A stretch of DNA of 49,123 bases from the NCBI GenBank assembly GCA_019310525.1, contig JAFDEE010000040.1, positions 1 to 49,123 on the forward strand, in the 5' to 3' direction. Position 1 is the stretch's first letter. The number at the start of each line of letters is the position of its first letter. This DNA comes from Deltaproteobacteria bacterium. GTDB lineage: Bacteria > Desulfobacterota > DSM-4660 > Desulfatiglandales > HGW-15. The notes below the pieces were generated by a model. The model saw only the letters and a program-made list of their open reading frames with translations. It did not search any database and was not told the DNA's origin. Shown one piece after another: positions 25,202 through 33,844 of this stretch. Both the position numbers and the translations under genes were made by a program.

Positions 25202-27066
25202 TGGAAACATATACGCAGGAAAACCCATTGAAACTGAAGTCCAGAGTCGCCCTCTGGGGAGGGCTGTTGTTGCTGCTCGCACTCTCCCCCCATATTATGC
25301 CCAACAATTACTGGCTTCGAATTCAAACCATGGCCGGTCTCTACGTCATGCTCGCTCTCGGATTGAACGTGGTGGCCGGATTCGCGGGTCTCCTGGACCT
25401 TGCCTATGTCGCCTTCTTTGGTATCGGGGCCTATATCTTTGCCTTCCTCTCGTCCGAGCAGTTCGGCATCCACCTACCCTTTCTTCTGGTTCTGCCGATA
25501 TGCGCCTTCGCCACCATGGGGTTCGGTTTCGCCCTGGGCTCGACAAGCATGCGCCTGAAGGGGGACTACCTGGCCATCGTGACCCTGGCCTTTTCCCAAA
25601 TCTTCAAGCTGCTCCTGTTGAACCTCGACCGCCCCATTAACATCACGGGTGGGGTAAACGGCATCTTCAACTTCGATCCTATCAGGATCCTGGGGTTTCA
25701 GCTCGTCTCTCCCCTTGCTTACTCCTATCTCATCTGGCTCTCCGCCATCCTTGTCCTCCTGGGATGCTACCGAATCAAAAATTCCCGTTACGGCAGGGGG
25801 TGGGAGGCCATCCGCGAAGACGAACTGGCCGCGGAGGCCATGGGGGTGAATACCTCCTGGATGAAACTCAAGGCCTTTGCCGGCGGAGCCTTCATCGCCG
25901 GGGCCAGCGGGGCGCTTTTCGCCTCCTTTCAGGACTCCGTTTTTCCCAATAACTTCGACTTCCCACAGCTCGTCATCATCTACTGCATGGTCATCCTTGG
26001 AGGCCTTGGGAACATCATCGGCGTAGTCCTCGGGGCCGTTCTTCTGGCCATTCTTCCCGAGTTTCTCCGTCAATACGGGGCATACCGGATGATGTCCTTC
26101 GGTCTCATTCTCATTGTTCTCATGGCCCTCCGCCCCCAGGGCATCCTGGGATCCATCGGGTTCCTGGTGCGGGGCATGAAACGCCCGGACAAGGACGAAT
26201 CCGGGGTCCTCCGGGCCTCCACCGATCTATATTACAGGAGCCGCGAGCATCCGGTGGAGCGCGGGGAGGAATGCTATACAAAGGGCGAGAGGGTCCTCCT
26301 TGAGTTACGTAATGTGACCCAGGACTTTGGAGGTCTCCGGGCCGTGAACGACCTGAGCTTCAAGCTTCACGAGAGGGAAATCCTGAGCATCATCGGTCCT
26401 AACGGGGCGGGGAAAAGCACGGTATTCAACATCATTTCGGGAATCTACCCCCCGACGACCGGGATGGTGATGTTCGAGGGAAAGGACATCACAGGTCTCA
26501 AGCCCCACCAGATCGTCAAGACGGGAATAGCCCGAACCTTTCAGAATCTCCGCCTGTTCGGCAACATGAGCGTCCTTGACAACGCCAAGGTCGGTCAGTT
26601 CTGCAGAACACGTTCAGGTCCCTTATCGATCCTCCTTCACCTGCCCCGCTTCCGGAGGGAAGAAGAAGAAACGGAAAAGAAAGTAAAGGAAATCCTCGAG
26701 CTTTTCGGAGCCAGGCTTACGGGTTATCGTTTCGATCAGCAGGCCCTTTACCTCTCTTACGCCAACCGCAGGCGCCTTGAAATCGCAAGGGCCCTGGCAA
26801 CCAACGCGAAAGTGCTCATGCTGGACGAGCCCTCGGCAGGGATGAACCCCCAGGAAACGGAAGAGATCACCCTGTTCATCAAGAAGCTGCGGGACACATA
26901 CGGCTACACCATTCTTCTTATCGAGCACAAACTGAATGTGGTACAGGCCATTTCAGACACCGTCATCGCACTTGATTACGGGAGAAAGATCGCGGAGGGG
27001 ACTTACGACGAGGTGGCCAACAACGAACAGGTCATCGAGGCCTATCTTGGAAGGAAAAGAGGGTAG
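25201..27066 (+). CDS. Fused LivM-type permease and LivG-type ATPase
   Basis: A 621-residue fusion. Residues 1 to about 320 are a LivM-like permease with many membrane segments (LNVVAGFAGLLDLAYVAFFGIGAY; GSTSMRLKGDYLAIVTLAFSQI). A soluble linker then leads to an ABC ATPase (about 365-621) with Walker A GPNGAGKST, the signature segment LSYANRRRLEIARAL and Walker B LMLDEPSAGMNP, ending in the LivG-type tail. The signature has AN in place of the more common GD/GQ. In most bacteria these are separate genes. It overlaps livH by one base and is followed four bases later by livF. Confidence 0.92.
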   Translation: METYTQENPLKLKSRVALWGGLLLLLALSPHIMPNNYWLRIQTMAGLYVMLALGLNVVAGFAGLLDLAYVAFFGIGAYIFAFLSSEQFGIHLPFLLVLPICAFATMGFGFALGSTSMRLKGDYLAIVTLAFSQIFKLLLLNLDRPINITGGVNGIFNFDPIRILGFQLVSPLAYSYLIWLSAILVLLGCYRIKNSRYGRGWEAIREDELAAEAMGVNTSWMKLKAFAGGAFIAGASGALFASFQDSVFPNNFDFPQLVIIYCMVILGGLGNIIGVVLGAVLLAILPEFLRQYGAYRMMSFGLILIVLMALRPQGILGSIGFLVRGMKRPDKDESGVLRASTDLYYRSREHPVERGEECYTKGERVLLELRNVTQDFGGLRAVNDLSFKLHEREILSIIGPNGAGKSTVFNIISGIYPPTTGMVMFEGKDITGLKPHQIVKTGIARTFQNLRLFGNMSVLDNAKVGQFCRTRSGPLSILLHLPRFRREEEETEKKVKEILELFGARLTGYRFDQQALYLSYANRRRLEIARALATNAKVLMLDEPSAGMNPQETEEITLFIKKLRDTYGYTILLIEHKLNVVQAISDTVIALDYGRKIAEGTYDEVANNEQVIEAYLGRKRG

Positions 27067-27070
27067 AGCC

Positions 27071-27796
27071 ATGGAGCAGGCGCCTGTCCTGGAACTGGAA
27101 CACGTTGATACATTTTATGGAAGCATCCAGGTGTTGTACGATATCAACATCCGCATTCATGAAGGAGAACTGGTCTGTCTCCTGGGTGGAAACGCTTCCG
27201 GAAAATCCACCACCCTTAAGACCATCCTGGGAATCTGTAAGATCAAAAGGGGCACCGTGCGGCTCATGGGAGAGAGGATCGACGGCAAACCCACCAAGCA
27301 TATTATAGCCCGCGGGGTAGCAATCGTTCCCGAAAACCGCCGGATATTCCCCCGCCTCACGGTGCTCGAAAACATGGAAATGGGGGCTTACCTGAGAAAG
27401 GATCCGGAGGGCGTCAAGAAAGACATAGAGCGAATGCTAGACCTTTTCCCCCGCCTCGGGGAGCGCCTCCACAGGCCCGGGATGACCTTGAGCGGCGGAG
27501 AACAGCAGATGCTCGCCATGGCCCGCGCACTTCTTTCGAACCCGAAGGTGCTCCTCATGGATGAACCTTCCATGGGACTTGCCCCCATCCTCGTGGACCA
27601 ACAATTCGAGCTGATCAAGGAAGTCAACCGGAGGGGAACCACGATTTTCGTGGTGGAACAAAACGCCAACATGGCCCTTTCCATAGCGGACCGCGGCTAT
27701 GTGCTCCAGACCGGCGCCATACTCCTGACCGACACGGCGGAAAAACTACTCGCAAACGACATGATGAAACGGGCCTACCTGGCTACGGGCGGATAA
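27071..27796 (+). CDS. livF: Branched-chain-type ABC transporter ATPase (LivF-like)
   Basis: A 241-residue ATPase. I place the start at MEQAPVLELEHVDTFYGSIQVL (27071), directly after the fused gene, although the frame is open further upstream. Walker A is GGNASGKST, the signature LSGGEQQMLAMARAL, and Walker B LLMDEPSMGLAP; FVVEQNANMALSIADRGYVLQTG is the LivF-type end. It pairs with the fused ATPase to power import, and is the last gene of the transporter operon. Confidence 0.94.
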   Translation: MEQAPVLELEHVDTFYGSIQVLYDINIRIHEGELVCLLGGNASGKSTTLKTILGICKIKRGTVRLMGERIDGKPTKHIIARGVAIVPENRRIFPRLTVLENMEMGAYLRKDPEGVKKDIERMLDLFPRLGERLHRPGMTLSGGEQQMLAMARALLSNPKVLLMDEPSMGLAPILVDQQFELIKEVNRRGTTIFVVEQNANMALSIADRGYVLQTGAILLTDTAEKLLANDMMKRAYLATGG

Positions 27797-27883
27797 GCCG
27801 GGCCAAGCTGCATCAGGATTGAAACCTCCTTCCTTCTACTGCTTTTCACCGCTTCGAAAAGACTGTTTCGGGTGGAGAAGAAA

Positions 27884-28351
27884 ATGAACCTCAAAACGCA
27901 ACCTGTTGATCGTATCTCCTTCATCCTGGGGATGATTACGGCCTTTGCCGAATGCCTGGCCAATGAATCAAAAAGGATGGCCCTCTCCCCTCCCTTTTAC
28001 TCCAGTGACTACAGTTCGGTTCTGCCAGAGGCCGAACGAATCGCCCGGGAACAGGGGATTCATCTCTGGTACGAGGAAAATCCGGATCTACCCCCGGCAA
28101 ACAGGCTTCACTGGTTTGTGATGTACAAATTCCCTGAAGTCCTGGAAGAATACAAAAAATTGAGAAACAAAGGGTTCAACCCCATCCGGCACTTCTCAGA
28201 GTTCGGTGCTCTACTGAGTTACGGAACGGCCTGGGGAAAAGGGGCCGACGGTGTACTTCCGATGATGAGAGAGGTCCGCCCCACAGAAGATACCGTTGGA
28301 AGGATTCTTCTCGGAGAAGGAGTCTGGCCCCCTATACGGGACAAGGAGTGA
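27884..28351 (+). CDS. Hypothetical protein (155 aa)
   Basis: I do not recognise this protein. The ATG at 27884 (MNLKTQPVDRISFILGMITAF) is favoured over a GTG four codons earlier because GGAG lies at good distance. It has an acidic, soluble composition with a Pro-rich middle (ENPDLPPANRLHWFVMYKFPEV) and no membrane segment or cofactor motif. It follows the importer operon by 87 bases on the same strand and is closed by a strong hairpin shared with the convergent AOR operon. It could be a small accessory of the importer's catabolic pathway, which is only a guess from position. Confidence 0.6.
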   Translation: MNLKTQPVDRISFILGMITAFAECLANESKRMALSPPFYSSDYSSVLPEAERIAREQGIHLWYEENPDLPPANRLHWFVMYKFPEVLEEYKKLRNKGFNPIRHFSEFGALLSYGTAWGKGADGVLPMMREVRPTEDTVGRILLGEGVWPPIRDKE

Positions 28352-28475
28352 TATTTACCACCACGCGGACTCCGGTTGCCGCCCCGCGGGTTCCTTGTTT
28401 TCGTCGGGGTCCCGAAGGGCAAGGATGCCACGGGGTTTCCAGTCAGGGTCATCGCCGTCATTCCCTAGGATCAAC

Positions 28476-28509
28476 AACAAGGACCGGGCCCAAAGGCCCG
28501 GTCCTTGTT
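28476..28509. terminator. Bidirectional hairpin terminator
   Basis: Arms at 28476-28490 and 28495-28509 form a perfect 15-bp GC-rich stem with a CAAA loop, between convergent genes. The flanks carry short T-rich ends on both strands (GTTT on plus; GTTGTTG on minus), so it can serve both. Confidence 0.7.
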
Positions 28510-28545
28510 TGGATATAACCGCACGAATATTTCCGGCTGGTAATG

Positions 28546-30354
28546 CTATTTCGGGACCCCGTCATCATCCCAGCCCCTGAGTCGATAATACTCCTTGACC
28601 ATCTTCTCAATGGGAACCACATTTCCCTTTGAAGGGCCTTCCCGCAAAGGTTCCCGTGTAAACCGCCCCGGCAGGGTATCCTGACTCGCATCCACCCCGA
28701 AATCTATATTTAGGCGCCGCTCGGCATCTATGACGCCCCGCAGCGCCTCGTTCACCTTGCCCTCCGTAAACTTGAGACCCGTGCCGGTCCGAAGCAGCCC
28801 GGCGGCAAACTCGAAATCCAGGATGTCCATACTCAGACCCACATTCTTGCACATGGTCAGGCAATCGGTGAGCAGGGCCTGCCGTTCGGTATACTCCACC
28901 AGAACGGCCTTTCCATTGTCGGATAGACGGTCCGCCGCATCCCGGGTGCCGAATCGCCTCTCGGATTCCTCGTAGCGTTCCGTCAATTCGAAGAAAGGTT
29001 CAGCACGCAGATGATCCGCCCCCCTGGAGGCGATGGCGTAAGTGAGCCCGAAGGCCTTCAGGCCCCGGGGATCTCCGCAGATCATGTCCAGGCCCTTTAC
29101 GTGGAAAGCGTATTCCTCCGTCCCCTTCCCGTAATGCCGGGCCAGATGCCGAGTTCCCTCCGCGAATAAATCGCCGATTCCCTGCCGGTAAACGATCATA
29201 TGGAGAAGTTTCTCGATGGTCTCCCTGTTTCCCCAGGTAAAATCGAGCCCTTCAAAATCATCCCTGCCCAAAAGCCCCCTTTGCACGCATTCCATGGCCC
29301 AGCCGATTGTTTCCCCGGAACTCAGGGAATCCACCCCCATGCGGTTGAGGAAGGCGTTCATTTTCAGGGCGAAGCGGAGATCATCGTTCCCGATCCGGCT
29401 GCTGTAACTGCAAAGGGTCTCGAATTCCGGACCCTCGGACTCTCCATCTTCCGTAATATAATACCGTGAGCAATGGATGTTGCAATTATAACAGGCCTTG
29501 TTCTTGACTTTATAGATCTCCGCCAGCCTCTCACCGCTCACCTGATCTACATAAGGGGCCAACCCTTCCTGGAAATGATTGGTGGGGAGGATCCCGATTC
29601 CGTGCAAGGCCTTCATCAGGAGCGTGGACCCCAGGGCCTTGCGCCGTTCATACTCAGGGTGATCCATAATCCTCCGATCCAGCTCTCGGCACAGGTCCAT
29701 GAATCCCAGGGGATCCGATACGCTTAGACGTCCCTTTCCCCGCACGGCCACGGCCTTGAGTTTTTTCGAACCGAAAAGGCAACCCATCCCGCTCCGCCCG
29801 AACATCCGGGAGTTGTTGCAGGCCACCGTGGCATACCTGACCAGGTTCTCGCCCGCGGGACCGATGGCCGCCACCTGTATGGCATTGTCACTACATTCCT
29901 TCCGGATGGCTGATGTGGTCTCCCAGATATCCTTTCCCCACAGGTGGGAGGCGTCCCGGACCTCCACGAAGTCATCGGCGATGAAGAGATAGCATGGCTT
30001 TTCCGCTCTCCCGGTGATGATAATCTGATCATAGCCAGCCTGTTTGAGCTCAGGACCGAAAAAACCGCCTGCCGCGGAATCCCCGAGAATCCCGGTCATG
30101 GGAGATTTGCCCGAAATAGTGGTGTAGGCCGACGTGGAAAGAAGCGTACCGGTTAAGGGTCCCACTCCGATAAGAAGCATGTTTTCTTCTGAGAGGGGAT
30201 CCGCATCCCTCTTCAGCTCATCGTAAAGGCGCCAGGAGTTCAGGCCCCGCCCCCCGATGGCCCTCATCACATAAGCGGGATCCGTTTTTTCCCTCTTTGT
30301 TCCGCCCGTGGTCAAGTCGACCCGAAGCACGTATCCGCCGTATCCGTGAAGCAT
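28546..30354 (-). CDS. Tungsten-type aldehyde:ferredoxin oxidoreductase family protein
   Basis: A 602-residue AOR-family protein. The N-terminal domain has the family pattern LRVDLTTGGT and GGRGLNSW with GPLTGTLLSTSAYTTISGKSP. The [4Fe-4S] ligands are in CYNCNIHC and a later TDCLTMCKN. Family members bind a bis-pterin tungsten or molybdenum cofactor and oxidise aldehydes to acids with ferredoxin; some homologues act on benzoyl-CoA or other substrates. It starts directly after the ferredoxin-like gene (TGAATG junction, GGAGGGG in front of the ATG), so the two make one enzyme complex. Confidence 0.92.
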   Translation of the reverse strand: MLHGYGGYVLRVDLTTGGTKREKTDPAYVMRAIGGRGLNSWRLYDELKRDADPLSEENMLLIGVGPLTGTLLSTSAYTTISGKSPMTGILGDSAAGGFFGPELKQAGYDQIIITGRAEKPCYLFIADDFVEVRDASHLWGKDIWETTSAIRKECSDNAIQVAAIGPAGENLVRYATVACNNSRMFGRSGMGCLFGSKKLKAVAVRGKGRLSVSDPLGFMDLCRELDRRIMDHPEYERRKALGSTLLMKALHGIGILPTNHFQEGLAPYVDQVSGERLAEIYKVKNKACYNCNIHCSRYYITEDGESEGPEFETLCSYSSRIGNDDLRFALKMNAFLNRMGVDSLSSGETIGWAMECVQRGLLGRDDFEGLDFTWGNRETIEKLLHMIVYRQGIGDLFAEGTRHLARHYGKGTEEYAFHVKGLDMICGDPRGLKAFGLTYAIASRGADHLRAEPFFELTERYEESERRFGTRDAADRLSDNGKAVLVEYTERQALLTDCLTMCKNVGLSMDILDFEFAAGLLRTGTGLKFTEGKVNEALRGVIDAERRLNIDFGVDASQDTLPGRFTREPLREGPSKGNVVPIEKMVKEYYRLRGWDDDGVPK

Positions 30355-30876
30355 TCAACCCCTCCTTTGCTTGAGCCATTGTTCCCTGAGTCCCTCAACG
30401 GATTCAAGGGCGAAGTCCAGTCGCTTTTCTTCCGGGGTCTTACCCCGGGCCCTCTTCTTGAAGATTTCGAGGCTGACCTTTCCAGCCCCTTCAGGTTCAA
30501 AGGAAAGGGCCCCCATGGTACAAGCCTTCACACAGCGGGGATCACCGCCGCAAAGATCGCAAACCACCGGGACCTCCTCGAAAAGCTCAATCGCCCCGAT
30601 GGGACAGAGTTTCTCGCAGGTGCCACATCCCGTGCATAGTGTGGTTGAGAGGACCACCTGACCGTACCGACCGAACTGGATGGCCGATTCCGGGCACTTT
30701 GCACAGTAACGTTCCTTGCAGAGTCTGCAGTTGACGGGGAAATCGATCCCGGACTCCTCCACCTTCACCACCTTGATTCGGGCCCCGCTCCTTCCAACCT
30801 TCCCAGAATGATAAAAGGAGCAGTGGACTTCACAACGGCGGCAACCCGAACACTTTGAAACATCCACGATGATCAT
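30355..30876 (-). CDS. Polyferredoxin electron-transfer subunit of the AOR-type enzyme
   Basis: A 173-residue iron-sulfur protein with 16 cysteines in four groups: CSGCRRCEVHC, CRLCKERYCAKC, CTGCGTCEKLC and CDLCGGDPRCVKAC, enough for four [4Fe-4S] clusters. It matches the electron-transfer partner commonly encoded with AOR-type oxidoreductases. It overlaps the upstream TIGR04076-type gene by four bases (ATGA) and abuts the AOR gene, so all three are one operon. Cytoplasmic; no signal peptide. Confidence 0.92.
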   Translation of the reverse strand: MIIVDVSKCSGCRRCEVHCSFYHSGKVGRSGARIKVVKVEESGIDFPVNCRLCKERYCAKCPESAIQFGRYGQVVLSTTLCTGCGTCEKLCPIGAIELFEEVPVVCDLCGGDPRCVKACTMGALSFEPEGAGKVSLEIFKKRARGKTPEEKRLDFALESVEGLREQWLKQRRG

Positions 30877-31154
30877 TCTTCCTCTATCCTTTCTATGCGG
30901 TACTGAACCCGCCCATCGGGATCAGGGCAAGAGAATCGAACCCCTGAAAGGCTGGTCCATTCCCCCTTCCTGGGTTCGGTTCGCTGGAGGATGGGTAGGA
31001 TGGGCATCATGCTCTGAAGGGCCCACATACATATGAATTTGCCCTCAGGGATCATGATCTTCCCCCGCTCCTCCAGAATAAAGCTATCACCGACCAACAT
31101 GGGAAGGGAGCAATAACCATCTATCCTTTCCACCGTAATCTTCAATTTATACAC
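30873..31154 (-). CDS. TIGR04076-type small cysteine protein
   Basis: A 93-residue protein from a GTG at 31154 (VYKLKITVERIDGYC) preceded by GAGGAGG; an open frame continues upstream without a better start. Features fit the TIGR04076 family: YCSLPMLVGDSFILEERGKIMIPEGKFICMWALQSMMPILPIL, with one Cys in each half and a late FSCPDP Cys. The function of the family is unknown. It leads the AOR operon and overlaps the ferredoxin gene. Confidence 0.75.
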   Translation of the reverse strand: MYKLKITVERIDGYCSLPMLVGDSFILEERGKIMIPEGKFICMWALQSMMPILPILQRTEPRKGEWTSLSGVRFSCPDPDGRVQYRIERIEEE

Positions 31155-31433
31155 GAAATTCCTCCTCTCTTTTGAGGAAATTATGAGGCCTGGGCCCAAA
31201 AGCTGGATCACCGCCTGCCCGTCCGGCAATGGCCTTCAGACGCCGAAGGCCTCCCGCTTCGATCAGGGGATTATGGGCGGCAACCCATGATCTTACCAAG
31301 GATCTCCTTAATCCTCTTCTGGATGCCCAACCCCTTGCAAATGGGTGGTTTTCCGGACTGTAACTATCAAAAGGCCGCCCTCCAGTCAAACTTGCTCTAC
31401 CCGGTTGCTTTCTCACTATACACGAAAATACAG
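31155..31433 (-). other. Leader region of the AOR operon, no gene recognised
   Basis: About 280 bases lie between the TIGR04076-type start and the palindrome. Both strands were read. The open frames (for example one across 31147-31455) have no ribosome site or recognisable protein features, and no known riboswitch core was recognised. It probably is the untranslated leader of the AOR operon. Confidence 0.4.
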
Positions 31434-31467
31434 ATTTATATATGAAAAAAACCATTCATATATAAAT
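31434..31467. promoter_or_regulatory. Perfect 13-bp inverted repeat in the AOR / XRE-cupin intergenic region
   Basis: ATTTATATATGAA (31434-31446) and TTCATATATAAAT (31455-31467) are exact inverse complements around eight bases. The stretch is almost pure A+T in a GC-rich neighbourhood and lies between the divergent AOR operon and the XRE-cupin gene, which makes it a likely operator for that regulator, possibly controlling both sides. Confidence 0.6.
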
Positions 31468-31474
31468 ATTTTTG

Positions 31475-31504
31475 TTGGCATTTCCCGCCAGGCTCTGCTA
31501 GGAT
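31475..31504 (+). promoter_or_regulatory. Candidate promoter of the XRE-cupin regulator gene
   Basis: TTGGCA (31475-31480), an 18-base spacer and TAGGAT (31499-31504) sit about 75 bases before the regulator ATG and just downstream of the palindrome. The boxes are moderately good. Confidence 0.4.
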
Positions 31505-31580
31505 GGCCGTTAAAGTTTCATTAAATGCCGTGTTCACCCTGACGGGCGATCGTCGACAAGTTCAAGTAAGGGAACAAAGT

Positions 31581-32105
31581 ATGGAAGGCTTGGGCTCCAA
31601 GATCAGAGAGGAACGAAAGGCCCTGGGACTCACCCTTGAACAATTCGCCGAACTCCTGGGGACGAGCACCTCCATGTTGCAGCGGGTGGAAACCGGTGTG
31701 AGGTCCCCCTCGGTCGATCTTTTGGTCGAGATCGCCAACGTCTGCCGGAAACCGATCGACGAATTCCTCAACAATAAGCCCATCGGGTTTCGGAAATTCG
31801 ACCCTTCAAACCAGAAAACGATCCACATCAGCGGTTGCGATATCACCATTCTATGCCCTTACGGCCTTATCTCAAAGGACATAGTTGTCAGCCATTTCCG
31901 GGGAAAGAAGGGGGCTGAAATCGAACCCCAGCGGCATGACGGGTATTGCTGGGTGTATATCCTTAAAGGAAGTTGCACCTTCGAACACGACGGGGTTCAA
32001 CATGAATTAAAAAAAGGGGACTCCATTTTCTACGATGCGGCCAAACCCCAACACCTCAAGGTCAAATCGACCCTGGAGTCCATCCGGATCACCATCAGAA
32101 GGTAA
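31581..32105 (+). CDS. XRE-family regulator with C-terminal cupin domain
   Basis: A 174-residue regulator. I chose the ATG of MEGLGSKIREERKALG (31581), which has AAGGGAAC upstream; the frame is open earlier. Residues about 5-60 form an XRE helix-turn-helix (LTLEQFAELLGTSTSMLQRVETGVRSPSVDLLVEIA). Residues about 95-170 form a cupin_2 barrel (GYCWVYILKGSCTFEHDGVQHELKKGDSIFYDA), which usually binds a small ligand. The gene is divergent from the AOR operon and 190 bases upstream of the TRAP transporter, so it may control either or both. Confidence 0.9.
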   Translation: MEGLGSKIREERKALGLTLEQFAELLGTSTSMLQRVETGVRSPSVDLLVEIANVCRKPIDEFLNNKPIGFRKFDPSNQKTIHISGCDITILCPYGLISKDIVVSHFRGKKGAEIEPQRHDGYCWVYILKGSCTFEHDGVQHELKKGDSIFYDAAKPQHLKVKSTLESIRITIRR

Positions 32106-32294
32106 CCCTGAAAGTATGGGAAGCGGGCCCCTGAAACGGATCCACAGGGGCGCCCTGCGAGGCTGAAATGTCAACCGGGAATCCAGCCCGATCTCCGAGG
32201 TGAAGATAAAGAGAAAGGGGGTGAGGGAAATACATCGGGCTTTTGAATACGGATTTCCAAAGTAACTCATCACCTATCAGAAGGAGGGCGGATC

Positions 32295-33296
32295 ATGAAA
32301 CAGAGGAAAATCTTTACCCTGGCATGCATCATCACATTTCTTTTGACGGGCATTATGTTGAGCATCCCGGGTGGTGCGGCCCACGCAAAAAAGATCGAAC
32401 TTTCACTGGCCAACGAAGCACCGCCGTTTTTCGTCTACACCATCATCTCCAAAAAATTCAAGGAGATGCTGGAACAGAAGATCGGGGACAAGGTCACCGT
32501 AAAAATCTACCACTCGGGACAATTGGGTGGAGAAAAGGACACCATTGAAGGCGAGATGATCGGAACCGTGGACATGGCCATTGTTCAAAGCTCACTCTTA
32601 GCCCTCTGGGAAGAACAGATGGTCTACATTGACATCCCCTTTCTGTACCGGGACGTAGACCATGCCATCAAGGTGATGAACGGACCGATCGGGCAATCCA
32701 TCAACCGGAAGATGGAAAAACACGGTGTAAAAATCCTCGCATGCATGAATCTGGGTTTTCGCGGCATCTACAATAGAAAAAAACCCATCTATAAACCAGA
32801 AGACGTGGCGGGAATGAAGTACCGCGTGATCCAAAACCCCCTTTACGTAGACCTCATCAATTCCTGGGGAGCAAAGGCGGTCCCCATGAATTTCGGGGAG
32901 GTCTATACGGCCCTCCAGCAGGGAGTCCTGGATGCGGCGGGACTGGAGCCGTACTCCTATGAGATCATGAAGCACTATGAACCGGCCCCCTATTTCTCCA
33001 TAACCAACCACATCTATCAGGCCTTCCTGCTCACCATGTCGAAGAAAAAATTCGACTCCCTCCCCGCCGATGTTCAGGAGGCCATCCTGAGTACAGCGAA
33101 GGCCCTTGTCCCCACGGCCGTTCAGATCACCAAGGACATCGATTATCGGGTCATCGGCAAACTTGTCAGGGAAAACAAGGTCCTTTTCAACGTGGCCGAT
33201 ATCGAGGCCTTCAGGAAGGCCTCCAGGGCGGTGAGTGAAAAGTACTCCGCCAAGGTGGGAAAAGATATCATCGACGCCATCAAGGCAGTGAAATAA
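32295..33296 (+). CDS. dctP: TRAP transporter substrate-binding protein (DctP family)
   Basis: A 333-residue periplasmic binding protein with a signal peptide (hydrophobic core IFTLACIITFLLTGIML, cleavage near AHAKK). Family signs are YHSGQLGGEKDTIEG, the carboxylate-binding Arg in MKYRVIQNP, and NFGEVYTALQQGVLDAAG. Such proteins bind organic acids with a conserved arginine-carboxylate contact. AAGGAGG lies before the ATG. First gene of dctPQM. A hairpin follows, which likely keeps more of this soluble component than of the membrane parts. Confidence 0.94.
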   Translation: MKQRKIFTLACIITFLLTGIMLSIPGGAAHAKKIELSLANEAPPFFVYTIISKKFKEMLEQKIGDKVTVKIYHSGQLGGEKDTIEGEMIGTVDMAIVQSSLLALWEEQMVYIDIPFLYRDVDHAIKVMNGPIGQSINRKMEKHGVKILACMNLGFRGIYNRKKPIYKPEDVAGMKYRVIQNPLYVDLINSWGAKAVPMNFGEVYTALQQGVLDAAGLEPYSYEIMKHYEPAPYFSITNHIYQAFLLTMSKKKFDSLPADVQEAILSTAKALVPTAVQITKDIDYRVIGKLVRENKVLFNVADIEAFRKASRAVSEKYSAKVGKDIIDAIKAVK

Positions 33297-33307
33297 ATCA
33301 AAATGCC

Positions 33308-33338
33308 GGGCAGCCCGGCCGCTCACCCCGGGCTGTCC
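33308..33338 (+). other. Intergenic hairpin after dctP
   Basis: GGGCAGCCCGG (33308-33318) pairs with CCGGGCTGTCC (33328-33338) with one mismatch and a nine-base loop. It lies between dctP and dctQ without a T-run, the usual position for a structure that stabilises the binding-protein part of the message or attenuates the rest. Confidence 0.5.
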
Positions 33339-33360
33339 CGCTTCTCCTGGATCACCGGGA

Positions 33361-33840
33361 ATGCTGGACAGGATAAGTCACCTTCTCAATATCTTTGTAA
33401 AACACCTGGCGGGTCTCCTCACGGCGGCCATGACCGTCGTGGTCTTTCTCCAGGTGCTCTTCCGTTATGTCTTCAACGCGCCCCTCGACTGGTCCGAGGA
33501 GATGGCCACCTTCGCCTTCACCTGGATGGCCCTCCTGGGGGCGAGCGTCGGGCTGAAAGGGGAAGAACATCCCGCCCTGGACATCTTTTTCATGCGGCTC
33601 TCCGGAAAAATTCAGATCTTCGTGAAGACGATCATCAACCTGAGCATCATCTTCATGCTGGTGATTCTTTTCATTTACGGAATAAAGTTGACCCTGGCCA
33701 TGAGGAGTCAGTCCACCGCGGCGCTGGGATACTCCGTATCCTTTGTTTATGTCGTTCTCCCGATCTCCGCTCTCATCATGCTCCTTCACATAATCGTTCA
33801 GGCCCTGGACCTCTTCAGGAAGAAGGAAAAGGAAGATTAG
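33361..33840 (+). CDS. dctQ: TRAP transporter small permease (DctQ family)
   Basis: A 159-residue membrane protein with four hydrophobic segments, typical of DctQ. Visible family features are the first helix with LAGLLTAAMTVVVFLQVLFRYVFN followed by PLDWSEEMATFAFTWMALLGAS. It forms a complex with DctM and has no transport activity alone. It starts 64 bases after dctP and ends four bases before dctM. The ribosome site is weak. Confidence 0.92.
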   Translation: MLDRISHLLNIFVKHLAGLLTAAMTVVVFLQVLFRYVFNAPLDWSEEMATFAFTWMALLGASVGLKGEEHPALDIFFMRLSGKIQIFVKTIINLSIIFMLVILFIYGIKLTLAMRSQSTAALGYSVSFVYVVLPISALIMLLHIIVQALDLFRKKEKED

Positions 33841-33844
33841 ATTC

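Noticed and set aside
26936-27070. Upstream extension of the LivF-like ATPase to 26936
   Set aside because: It would overlap the end of the fused permease-ATPase gene, and the family N-terminus begins at 27071.
31147-31455. A 102-codon minus-strand open frame in the AOR leader
   Set aside because: It begins inside the AT-rich palindrome, lacks a ribosome site, and its product has low-complexity features unlike neighbouring genes.
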